Assembly (NCBI GenBank): GCA_024195265.1
Contig: JAJLRJ010000006.1
Coordinates: 9,433,639 to 9,497,638 of the forward strand
Direction of reading: 5' to 3'
Origin: Dendrophyllia cribrosa
Lineage: Eukaryota > Cnidaria > Anthozoa > Scleractinia > Dendrophylliidae
DNA length: 64,000 bases
Numbering within the stretch: position 1 is the first letter of the stretch; each line of letters opens with the position of its first letter. Shown piece after piece: positions 8,748-17,100 of the stretch. The notes beneath the pieces were generated by a model that saw nothing but the letters and a program-made list of their open reading frames with translations, was not told where the DNA came from and searched no databases. The position numbers and the translations under genes are program-made.

Positions 8748-10034
8748 ATGTCTTTTAGAACGGATAATTTTCTACAAAGAAATGAGTTGGTGCGATTCCA
8801 ACTCGATGATGTAATCAGGTCTCCAGCTAACGGTCAACACCAAACGAAAAATGGTTATAAATTTACAATTAATGATCGATCGAGTTTCTACGATTGGTAC
8901 AATGCCTATATTGAAGTCCAATTCCAACTACAGAAATTAGCAGACGGAGCAGGATATGCTGCTGCTGATCGAATAACGGTAATTAATGGAGGGCATTCCT
9001 TAATTGACCACATAATGATTAAATCTGCAGGAAAAATAGTTTATGACACTGACAATCTCCATAAAGTCACTTTTGTTAAAAACCTGCTAGAGTATTTTGA
9101 TGATTACAGTAGATCAGTTGCTAAAAACAGTTTCTGGTATTTGGACACGAATGCTACAACAGCTGCGAATAACACAGGATTTGAAGCTCGCAGGTTGCAA
9201 ACTCAAGCTCTGCGCGATAATGGTACAGGTGGTCCTAAAAACATTAATGTGATCATACCATTGAACAGGTTCTCATTTTTTGAAGAACTTGAAGATAAGA
9301 TGCTTGTACCAATGCAAATACAATTTAACATTGAGCTACAAAACGATGGTGAACTCATTCACATGGCTAATGGAACTGATGCTGGAAGAATTGTTGTTAA
9401 CAGGTTTTTGCTCTGGGTGCCAAAACTAACTCCAAAGGATTCATTGTATGACAATTTCGTTAGTTCATTTCTTAAAGAAACTCAGTGGAAATATTTAAGG
9501 AAAATGTACGAAGCATCAGCTCCTACACAATCATCAGGATTTTTCCAGATTTCAAGCAGTATTGACAATGTCAAACACATTTTTGTTTACTTGAAAAGAA
9601 CAAACCCGCCTAATGATGCAGTTGAAGAAGACAGTCCTTATCTAATGGACACTTTTAAACTTAATGCTGCTAATAATAACTCTTCCCTTTTAAACTGTAG
9701 ACTAGAATATGGAAATGGAGTCTTTTATCCAGAAACAGAGTATGATACAGAATCAAAAGTGAGAATCTTTAACGATTTGATGTCATATACTATGCGGAAA
9801 AATGACTATAACAGCGGAACTCAGCTGAACTTAGCAAACTATAGTTCTCTGTATGGGTTGATTTACTTTAATCTTACGTATCAAACTGAAAAAATAACAA
9901 GAGATCCGAAACAGCTAATCTTCAGGTATAGACTAAGCCAGAATGCAGCTGCAAACTTCAATGTTCATGCTGTAGTCCTATATGAAGAATCTGTTGTCAT
10001 TGACAAGGTGGGTAATGAATTGGTTATAGTGTAA
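8748..10034 (+). CDS. major capsid protein, double jelly-roll
   Basis: A 428-residue protein beginning MSFRTDNFLQRNELVRFQLDD, with the conserved early block SFYDWYNAYIEVQF, then NGGHSLIDHI, the LLEYFDDYSR motif and a second beta-rich half. This is the Polinton major capsid protein, which assembles into hexon-like trimers of an icosahedral shell. It is intact and flanked by minor virion genes; the leader TATAACATAATA is 4 bp before the ATG. Its presence implies the element can, or recently could, make particles. Confidence 0.9.
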   Translation: MSFRTDNFLQRNELVRFQLDDVIRSPANGQHQTKNGYKFTINDRSSFYDWYNAYIEVQFQLQKLADGAGYAAADRITVINGGHSLIDHIMIKSAGKIVYDTDNLHKVTFVKNLLEYFDDYSRSVAKNSFWYLDTNATTAANNTGFEARRLQTQALRDNGTGGPKNINVIIPLNRFSFFEELEDKMLVPMQIQFNIELQNDGELIHMANGTDAGRIVVNRFLLWVPKLTPKDSLYDNFVSSFLKETQWKYLRKMYEASAPTQSSGFFQISSSIDNVKHIFVYLKRTNPPNDAVEEDSPYLMDTFKLNAANNNSSLLNCRLEYGNGVFYPETEYDTESKVRIFNDLMSYTMRKNDYNSGTQLNLANYSSLYGLIYFNLTYQTEKITRDPKQLIFRYRLSQNAAANFNVHAVVLYEESVVIDKVGNELVIV

Positions 10035-10136
10035 AATTGTATAATAAGTAATGTATTACTAATAAAAATAAATATCCTTATTTCATATATGTTTTATAAC
10101 TGGAAAAAATTATATAACATATATTATATACAGCAA

Positions 10137-10250
10137 ATGACTCAGCTTTTTGAAATCAAAGTAAATTTGTCTGACAATCAAAAGAAGAATCTTAGCAATG
10201 CTTTCAAAAAAGGGAAACTATTGTTCTCAGACTATCAAATGAATCTCTGA
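10137..10250 (+). CDS. N-terminal frame of the core-type protein (frame broken)
   Basis: A 37-residue frame starting MTQLFEIKVNLSDNQKKNLS with a TATAACAT motif upstream. It ends at TGA in frame 0, while the next gene's frame (-1 relative) is already open through the same bases near the run AAAAAAGGG at about 10,206-10,214. The simplest reading is that this is the start of the following gene, separated by a one-base change in the A/G run. No phased slippery heptamer is present. It could be a sequencing error, a real mutation, or a tiny separate gene. Confidence 0.5.
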   Translation: MTQLFEIKVNLSDNQKKNLSNAFKKGKLLFSDYQMNL

Positions 10251-10279
10251 ACGGAAATGATATTCTATATGTACCAGCA

Positions 10280-10903
10280 ATGGTAAAGAAGAGATTGGAG
10301 AAGAATCGTATGATGAATAAGGGTATGGATATCAAACTTGTTAAAAGTAATATCAGAAAACAGGTTGGAGGTAGTCTACTAACTTCTATCTTAAGTATTG
10401 GAAAGACACTAGCACCAACTATAGGTAAAACCCTTGGGCTATCAGCTCTTGCTGGATTGGCTTCAGAAGGTGCTTCTCAGATTGTGAAATCAATATCTGG
10501 CAAAGGCGTACAGTCGGGTGGTTTTCTCGTACCACAAGACAAAATTAATAAGCTGATAGAATATAAGCATCTTTTATCGACGAAACAAAAACAGGATATA
10601 TTGAATGCCCTTCAATCAGGTTCAGGTGTTCATGTAAAACCAACAAAAACACAATCAGGTGGATTTTTAGGCACTCTGTTGGCAAGCATTGGTGTTCCAC
10701 TCCTTCTAAATGCTTTGACTGGTAAAACTGGTAGTGGGGCTCCACGAATGGGAATTAGTAAGAAAAAAGGGGGTAAGGGAGCTCCGAGAATTGGTGCATA
10801 CAGACAACCACCTCCATTTATAGGTACATGGGATAATCCAATTGGTATGGGGATTAAAAAAAAACTACCAAAAAAAACAAGTCGGGAGAAGGCATACTAT
10901 TAG
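10280..10903 (+). CDS. GG-rich core/precursor protein (pX-like)
   Basis: A 207-residue basic protein with a hydrophobic glycine-rich stretch (about 32-68, SLLTSILSIGKTLAPTIGKT onward) and repeated GG/GSG motifs (QVGG, VQSGG, SGSG, TQSGG) that look like adenain-type processing sites, ending in a Lys-rich tail. Such glycine-punctuated proteins between capsid and protease genes are usual in Polintons and resemble adenovirus core precursors. ATG 10,280 is the first in frame, but the true N-terminus may lie in the offset frame at 10,137. Its 3' end overlaps the protease frame across A9 and A8 runs. Confidence 0.65.
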   Translation: MVKKRLEKNRMMNKGMDIKLVKSNIRKQVGGSLLTSILSIGKTLAPTIGKTLGLSALAGLASEGASQIVKSISGKGVQSGGFLVPQDKINKLIEYKHLLSTKQKQDILNALQSGSGVHVKPTKTQSGGFLGTLLASIGVPLLLNALTGKTGSGAPRMGISKKKGGKGAPRIGAYRQPPPFIGTWDNPIGMGIKKKLPKKTSREKAYY

Positions 10904-11411
10904 GGAAAAACAGCCCATTCAATGGCATACCACTACTAGGGGCAATACTGTAAAACCAAAATTCCATAAAGATATCCCGTTAAGTAATCATGATCTAATA
11001 AAATGGTGTAGATATTTGAACATCCCAATCAAAGATGTTCTATCGAGGGATGAGAAAGTTCCACATAAGCATAAACAGGCGTTATTCATATACAATCTTG
11101 AACCCTCATATATGAGTGGAAGCCATTGGGTGGCCACATATGTCAAAGACAACGTGATAAATTATTTTGATAGTTTCGGTATGCCTCCATTTCAAGAGAT
11201 CGTAAATCATACAAAAAGAAAGAATTTGATTCTGTTACATCAAAACAACCAAATCCAGAACATAAAAACGACTACATGTGGTTACTTCTGTTTATACTTT
11301 CTGAATGAAATGAATAAAGGGAATTCATATTATAATTTATTGCAAGTATTTGACATATATGATACAATGAAGAATGAGAGATTCCTCGAACATTATTTTA
11401 GAAATATCTAA
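10824..11411 (+). CDS. adenain-like cysteine protease (no own ATG)
   Basis: A Ulp1/adenovirus-type (C5) maturation protease. Taking TTG 10,842 as residue 1, the catalytic set reads H95 in GSHWVATY, D110 in NYFDSFG, Q137 and C146 in TTCGYFC. The open frame runs from a stop at 10,821-10,823, but has no ATG before M91, which would leave only the catalytic tail. Expression must therefore use a non-ATG start, splicing, or a +1 shift from the core-protein frame, which overlaps by about 80 nt over A9 (10,856-10,864) and A8 runs. In related viruses it cleaves capsid precursors at GG-type sites, several of which are visible in neighbouring proteins. Confidence 0.82.
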   Translation, partial: VHGIIQLVWGLKKNYQKKQVGRRHTIREKQPIQWHTTTRGNTVKPKFHKDIPLSNHDLIKWCRYLNIPIKDVLSRDEKVPHKHKQALFIYNLEPSYMSGSHWVATYVKDNVINYFDSFGMPPFQEIVNHTKRKNLILLHQNNQIQNIKTTTCGYFCLYFLNEMNKGNSYYNLLQVFDIYDTMKNERFLEHYFRNI

Positions 11412-11423
11412 CTTATATATATA

Positions 11424-11585
11424 ATGGTAAAATCATATTGTGTTAGACAGAAGAAAGTCACTGAATGTGTTCCAGGAAGCGAACGATATGTGAAAACTAA
11501 AAATGGTCGAACTATGTTGAAATGCACTTGCGCCGAATGTGGTATAACAAAAACCAAATTTATAAAACAAAAACAGGGAAACTAA
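11424..11585 (+). CDS. small zinc-ribbon protein (DUF5679-like)
   Basis: A 53-residue protein with YCVRQKK, then KTKNGR and a CTCAECG knuckle, close to the DUF5679 zinc-ribbon pattern (YCVxC...K.GRxxxxGTCxxCG), though the second Cys of the first pair is shifted. It has its own ATG after TTATATATATA. The last 64 nt overlap the PLA2 frame in the -1 register. It may be a separate small gene, or the N-terminal domain of the PLA2 protein separated by a frame change. Confidence 0.6.
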   Translation: MVKSYCVRQKKVTECVPGSERYVKTKNGRTMLKCTCAECGITKTKFIKQKQGN

Positions 11586-12211
11586 TTGAGCCCTCACAAG
11601 ATGGGGGCTTTTTAAATATAGAAGGTAGTCACAGTCTTGGTGAAATAGCAGCTAAAAGCGCTTTAAAAGGTTTGTATAATTTAGGTAGAATCGGAGCATC
11701 AAAGGCAATTAAATCTGGTTATGCTAAACAAAAAATAAAAGGAATGGCTGATAAATATTTGGATCAAGCCTTAGATAGTTTAACTTCAGATATTAGTAAG
11801 AAACTAGATCCATTGCATAAAGGTAGTGGGATTGATATTCATAAGGCCATTGGGAAGCTTCCGAAACCAAAAGGCGGTTGGACATTACCCGGCCATAAAT
11901 ATACTGGCCCATATAATGATTTAAAGAGTCAAGTGAAATATGACCCAACAACTGGCCAAATATTAGAAATATATGACCAACCTACAGGAAGAACTGATGA
12001 AATAGCAATGCAACATGATGTCGATTATTCAGTCTGCAAGGATGATAGGAAATGTAAAAATAAGGCAGACCGAAAAATGGTTCAAGCTTTAGACAACGTA
12101 CCGTATAATGAAAGACAATGGGGGCATTGGTTGGCTAGAAACACGATTGATGTAAAACAAAAACTTGGATTAGGTGTTAAAAGGAAGTCAAAAAACGTAA
12201 AAAGGAGTTGA
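11522..12211 (+). CDS. parvovirus-VP1-like phospholipase A2 protein
   Basis: A 229-residue protein. The N-terminal half is basic and helical with GG and GSG sites (SQDGGFLN, KGSGIDIH). The C-terminal half holds a secreted-PLA2 module: calcium loop YTGPYN and catalytic HD in DEIAMQHDVDY, followed by CKDDRKCKNKAD. In parvoviruses this module opens endosomes during entry, so a similar job in the virion is likely. ATG 11,522 is the first in frame; the frame is open from about 11,501. The last codons form an A_AAA_AAC heptamer (12,190-12,196) that leads in the -1 register into the integrase. Confidence 0.8.
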   Translation: MHLRRMWYNKNQIYKTKTGKLIEPSQDGGFLNIEGSHSLGEIAAKSALKGLYNLGRIGASKAIKSGYAKQKIKGMADKYLDQALDSLTSDISKKLDPLHKGSGIDIHKAIGKLPKPKGGWTLPGHKYTGPYNDLKSQVKYDPTTGQILEIYDQPTGRTDEIAMQHDVDYSVCKDDRKCKNKADRKMVQALDNVPYNERQWGHWLARNTIDVKQKLGLGVKRKSKNVKRS

Positions 12212-12259
12212 GTAATGATTGGGCTGAACTCCTTGCAAATGAACTACATAAACCAATCA
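12190..12259 (+). promoter_or_regulatory. candidate -1 ribosomal frameshift signal (slippery site plus pseudoknot)
   Basis: A_AAA_AAC at 12,190-12,196 is in the correct phase for codons TCA AAA AAC of the PLA2 frame. After a 5-nt spacer, AAGGAGTT (12,202-12,209) pairs perfectly with AACTCCTT (12,227-12,234). The loop segment TGATTGG (12,216-12,222) pairs perfectly with CCAATCA (12,253-12,259), giving an H-type pseudoknot with 8-bp and 7-bp stems. The zero frame stops at 12,209-12,211; the -1 frame is the integrase. These are the classical parts of a retroviral gag-pro/pol signal. Function is inferred. Confidence 0.7.
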
Positions 12260-13152
12260 AACGGAAATTTCAAAAGAGACGTGTTATTGTTAATGGAATA
12301 GATGATATTTGGAGCGCTGACCTTGTAGAAATGCAGAAGTTTTCAAAATGGAATAAAGGATATAGATATTTGTTAAACATCATTGATGTGTTTTCGAAAT
12401 TTGCTTGGAGCATCCCTATTAAAAATAAAACAGGTAATACAATTACTGAATCATTTGATGATGTTATTAAAAAATCCAAACGGAAACCTAAATTTATTTG
12501 GGTAGACCAAGGGTCTGAATTCTATAATAAAACTTTCAAAGACTGGCTAAAGAAAAATAATATTGAGATGTATTCTACTTTCAATGAAGGTAAAGCTGTT
12601 ATTATTGAGAGATTTAACAGAACATTAAAATCTAAAATGTGGAAACAATTTACAGCTCAAAATACAACACAATATTTAGACATGTTACCAAAACTATTAA
12701 ATGAATACAACAGTACAAAGCATTCAAGTATTAAAATGAAACCTATTGAAGCATCTATGAAAAAGAATGAAGGAACTGTTTATTTCAATCTATATGATAC
12801 GGAACTATTATCATATAAACCAAAATTTAAAGTTGGTGATAAGGTTAGAATTTCAAAGTATAAACGGAATGTGTTCGACAAGGGTTATACACCAAACTGG
12901 ACTGAAGAAGTGTTTACAGTCAATAAGATACAATACACTAATCCTATAACTTACAAATTAAAAGATCTCAATGATGAATCAATAGAAGGATCTTTCTATC
13001 AACAGGAGTTATTGAAAGCTAAACAAGATGTTTTTCGTATAGATAAGGTTATCAAAAGAGACTATAAGAAAAAACAAGCTTTGGTGAAGTGGAAAGGATA
13101 TAGTGATGATTTTAACAGCTGGATACCGCTAAAAGATGTAAAAAATATATAA
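12196..13152 (+). CDS. retroviral-type integrase with chromodomain
   Basis: A DDE integrase core: counting from TTG 12,208, D38 in WSADLV, D100 in WVDQGSEF and E134 in VIIERFNRTL, then an SH3-like segment (FKVGDKVRISKYK) and a C-terminal chromodomain (FRIDKVIKR...ALVKWKGYS...SWIP). It joins element ends to host DNA, and the chromodomain may steer integration to chromatin marks. The frame is open from 12,181 but has no ATG before M42, which lies after the first catalytic Asp. Expression is best explained by -1 frameshifting from the PLA2 frame at 12,190-12,196; TTG initiation is the alternative. The N-terminal zinc domain usual for integrases is not seen. Confidence 0.92.
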   Translation, partial: RKKELSNDWAELLANELHKPIKRKFQKRRVIVNGIDDIWSADLVEMQKFSKWNKGYRYLLNIIDVFSKFAWSIPIKNKTGNTITESFDDVIKKSKRKPKFIWVDQGSEFYNKTFKDWLKKNNIEMYSTFNEGKAVIIERFNRTLKSKMWKQFTAQNTTQYLDMLPKLLNEYNSTKHSSIKMKPIEASMKKNEGTVYFNLYDTELLSYKPKFKVGDKVRISKYKRNVFDKGYTPNWTEEVFTVNKIQYTNPITYKLKDLNDESIEGSFYQQELLKAKQDVFRIDKVIKRDYKKKQALVKWKGYSDDFNSWIPLKDVKNI

Positions 13153-13166
13153 TGTTTATATATATC

Positions 13167-13553
13167 ATGAGCGGCATTGAGAAATATATCAAAAAAATAA
13201 ATTTTCAAATTCAGGAATGTGAAGATGAAATAGACAATCTTCATGATAAAATATATGATAATGAGCGTAGATTGGATCTGTTACAATATAAAAAGAAATT
13301 ATTGAAACTTTATCATAAAAAAATACATGAAATTGATGAAGATATAACATTGGAAGAGTTATTGAATATTATCTGCAATGAGATAGAAAACAATAGATAC
13401 GATGATGAATGTAATGTGTTGAAACAAACCAAAGTTGATAATATTAAATATCTCAAACAAGAAAATAGTATATCTAGCACAACAAAAACAAGCAGCAACG
13501 CGGATTTGGAAAGATGTAGAAATATTCATCTGATCCAGGGCACATGGGTTTAA
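13167..13553 (+). CDS. coiled-coil hypothetical protein
   Basis: A 128-residue protein starting MSGIEKYIKK (an in-frame ATG at 13,152 directly abuts the integrase stop; 13,167 has the better TATATATATC-ATG leader). Residues 1-60 form a strongly charged heptad-like coiled coil (KYIKKINFQIQECEDEIDNL onward), followed by an acidic helix and a Ser/Thr-rich tail. I recognise no family. Position between integrase and the early genes gives no clear hint of function. Confidence 0.55.
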   Translation: MSGIEKYIKKINFQIQECEDEIDNLHDKIYDNERRLDLLQYKKKLLKLYHKKIHEIDEDITLEELLNIICNEIENNRYDDECNVLKQTKVDNIKYLKQENSISSTTKTSSNADLERCRNIHLIQGTWV

Positions 13554-13773
13554 AAAATACAATCAGTAACATTAGAACACTAATCAGGGATTTAAAGGGA
13601 TATACAAAATTGTTTTAAAGAGATGTTACTATTTACAAGTATCCCAGAAATTTCTGAGATATTTATATCTTTGCATTCGCTATTCATTGGTAGCCAAAAA
13701 TATTAATGTTTCTGACTATTACGCAATAATGCAAAATATATAATTCTTGACCAATATTATCCGCACTATTATG

Positions 13774-13811
13774 AAACTATTTAAAATAATATCTATAGTA
13801 TAGTATTATAT
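13774..13811 (+). promoter_or_regulatory. early-type promoter of the zinc-finger gene
   Basis: AAACTATTTAAAA, then ATATCTATAG, then TATTATATATG. The block is nearly identical to that before PolB (14,151), and in both genes the distance from AAACTATTT to the ATG is exactly 38 nt. Confidence 0.65.
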
Positions 13812-14072
13812 ATGGAAAATCAAAATGTTAAGAGAGGTCGCGGTAGACCAAAAGTTTTCACAACAGAAGAACTAAAAAAACATAAAACCTTATGTATGTT
13901 AAATAAAGAGTGGTATTGTAATGTTTGTAAAAATGATAAAAATTATACACTTGCAGGGAAATGGTGTCACTTGAAAACAAAAAAGCATATGAAGAATGTA
14001 AATGTCAACAATATAATGCAACGAATCATCAACATAACACAAAAAAATAATCCAAATTACACACAAAATTAA
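13812..14072 (+). CDS. AT-hook plus zinc-finger DNA-binding protein
   Basis: An 86-residue protein with an AT-hook core RGRGRPK at residues 8-14 and one Cys2His2-type finger (CNVC then H...H in WCHLKTKKHMKN). It is likely a small DNA-binding regulator or replication accessory that prefers AT-rich DNA such as this element. It shares a near-identical early-type promoter with the adjacent PolB gene, so the two are probably made together. The combination is clear; targets are unknown. Confidence 0.7.
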   Translation: MENQNVKRGRGRPKVFTTEELKKHKTLCMLNKEWYCNVCKNDKNYTLAGKWCHLKTKKHMKNVNVNNIMQRIINITQKNNPNYTQN

Positions 14073-14150
14073 TTCTTTTCATAGTTATAGTTCGAAGGAT
14101 CCATGATTGGATTATTTGAATTCTCGACTATATTTAAACGCACATTTGTA

Positions 14151-14188
14151 AAACTATTTAAAAGATTATCTATAGAATTATTATATAT
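14151..14188 (+). promoter_or_regulatory. early-type promoter of PolB
   Basis: AAACTATTTAAAAG, ATTATCTATAG, then TTATTATATAT up to the ATG at 14,189. It differs by only a few bases from the block at 13,774. A looser relative (TTTTAAAAATATTATCT) precedes the VLTF3-like gene at 1,848. Confidence 0.65.
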
Positions 14189-17100
14189 ATGAAATCAGAA
14201 AAATCTAACCTTATAGATATGAATAAGAGTGATCTTAAGAAACTTAGTAAATCAGAACTCATCAAATTGCTTTTAAAGCAACAGAATAAAAAGCCTAAAA
14301 TCATCATTGTGGATGACGAAAAACAACGTAGGAGACCAGTTCCTACACCGAGAAAATCTGTTAGGGATATGGTCAAAAACTATGAAGATAATATCATTTT
14401 ACCACCAGTGCCAGCACCTAGAACTATTAAACCAGTGCCAGCACCTAGAACTATTAAACCAGTGCCAGCATCTAGAACTTACAAACCAGTGCCAGCACCT
14501 AGAACTAAGATAGAGCAGACAGACAAAGCTCTTAAAGGCTATACAAAGTCTTATGAAATTGACATAAAAAACAACAAAGACCCACTAATGCAACTACAAA
14601 ACACAAGAAAGGCTGTTGCATACCATATGATCAGTGTATTAACATCAATGAAAGGATTAAAATTCGTTGAAACGCTTAAGGTAACATTTACAAAAATATC
14701 AAATGGAGAAACAGTGTATAAAACTGCCTATTTCAACAGTCTAGTTCAAACAATCATAAACAATCTAGAGATCACTGAATCACTACAAGTGTCCAAACAA
14801 CAGATATTAAATAAAATTGCACAGTGGATATCTGAAGGCTCCGGATGGACTATTAAATCTGTTGACAATCATTATCTTAATATTGTAAAATATCAACCAA
14901 TGAGAGGATCTTCATATATTAAACTGCCCCAAGAACTCAGAAACAGTGCTAAAGGTTTGATAAACATGAAAAACAATGACAATGAATGCTTTAGATGGTG
15001 TCACATCAGACATTTGAATCCTCAAGAAAAATACCCACAGAGAATTAAAAAATGTGATAAAGAATTTATTGAAAAGTTGAATTACTCAGGAATTGAATTT
15101 CCAGTCAATCAAAAACAGTATAATAAAATTGAGAAACAGAATAATATCAATATCAATGTATTTGGATATGAAGAAAAACAACCATTTCCTATTTACATAT
15201 CCCAAGAAAAATTTGAAGATCAAATGCATTTATTATTGATAACAGAAGGTGAAAACAGACATTATGTATTAATAAAAGACTTCAATAAATTTATGTACAA
15301 TCAAACAAAACATGAACATAGAAAGCATTTTTGTATGTATTGTTTACAATGTTTCAGTAGTGAAAGAGTATTATTAAATCATAAAGAAAATTGCATCATC
15401 ATAAATGGAAAACAAGCCATAAAAATGCCGTCAAAGGATAACAATATACTAAAATTCAATAACTTCCATAAGCAGTTGCCTGTACCATTTGTCATCTATG
15501 CAGATTTTGAAGCTATTACAGAAAAAATAGAAGGATGCAGGCCAAACAATGACAAATCCTATACTGAATCGTATCAAAAACATACTGATTGTGGTTATGG
15601 TTATAAGGTTGTATGCTGTTATGATGATAAATATAGTAAACCAATACAGATCTATAGAGGTGAAAAAGCTGTTAACAAATTTATGGAAGCTATGTTAGAA
15701 GAAGTTAAATATTGTCGTAATATGAATAAAAGATATTTTAACAAACCATTAAAAATGACAAAAAAGGATGAAGAAGAATTCCAAAAAGCTGATAAATGCC
15801 ATATATGTGATAAAAAGTATACAGAGAAAGATATTCGAGTTCGAGATCATTGTCATATAACTGGCAAGTATAGAGGATCAGCGCATCAAGATTGTAATAT
15901 TAACTTCCGATTAACTGATAAGATACCGGTTATATTTCACAATCTCCGTGGGTATGACAGTCATTTTATAATGCAAGAGATTGGTGAAATAGTCAAGAAG
16001 CATACATATACAAATAAGAAAGGTGAAAAGTGTCAAATGAACATCAATGCAATTCCTAACAACATGGAAAAATATATGGCGTTCATGCTTGGTAATCATC
16101 TAACATTTATTGACAGTTTCCAATTCATGAGTTCCAGTTTAGAAAAACTAGTAAGTAATCTACCAAAAGAAGCATTAAAATATACATCTCAAAAATTCAA
16201 AGATAAAAAGTTTGATTTGATGACTAGAAAAGGAGTGTATCCATATGACTTCATGGATAGCTTTGAAAAGTTCAATGAAAAACTGCCATCAAAAGAAGAA
16301 TTTTACAGCATATTGAATGATGAACATATATCAAATGAAGATTACAAACATGCTCAAAATGTGTGGAATACCTTCAATCTTCAAAATATGGGTGAATACC
16401 ATAATTTATATCTTAAATCTGATATCCTTTTGCTAGCTGATGTGTTTGAAAACTTTAGAAAGACCTGTCTAGAATACTACAAATTAGATCCATGTCATTA
16501 TTTCACATCTCCAGGTTTGTCTTGGGATGCTATGCTTAAAATGACTGATATCAAATTAGAACTTATAACTGATATTGACATGTTTCAATTTATCGAAAAA
16601 GGAATGCGTGGTGGAATAAGCTACATTGCCAATAGGTATGGTAAAGCAAACAATAAATACATGAAAACATATGATGAGAAGGTGCCCTCAAAGTATATAA
16701 TGTATCTGGATGCTAACAATCTATATGGTTGGGCTATGTCACAATACCTACCTACTGGCGGTTTTAGATGGATGACAGAAAAGCAGATAAACAACATAAA
16801 TTTAGCCAAATATAATGAAAACACCCAAAAAGGTTTAATACTAGAAGTTGACTTGGAATATCCCCAAAAGTTGCATGACATTCATAATGACTATCCATTG
16901 GGACCAGAAAAAGTGAAAGTAACCAAAAACATGCTATCAGATTATTGTAAAAAAATATCAGCTAAATATAATATATCAACAGGTCTTGTACATAAATTAA
17001 TCCCAACTTTGAAAAACAAAGAAAAGTATGTGCTACATTATAGAGACCTACAATTATACACTGATCTAGGTTTGAAAGTAACCAAAGTCCATCGAGTATT

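Noticed and set aside
10200..10220. Programmed frameshift in the core-protein gene
   Set aside because: The run AAAAAAGGG is not in X_XXY_YYZ phase in the zero frame, and I saw no strong downstream stem.
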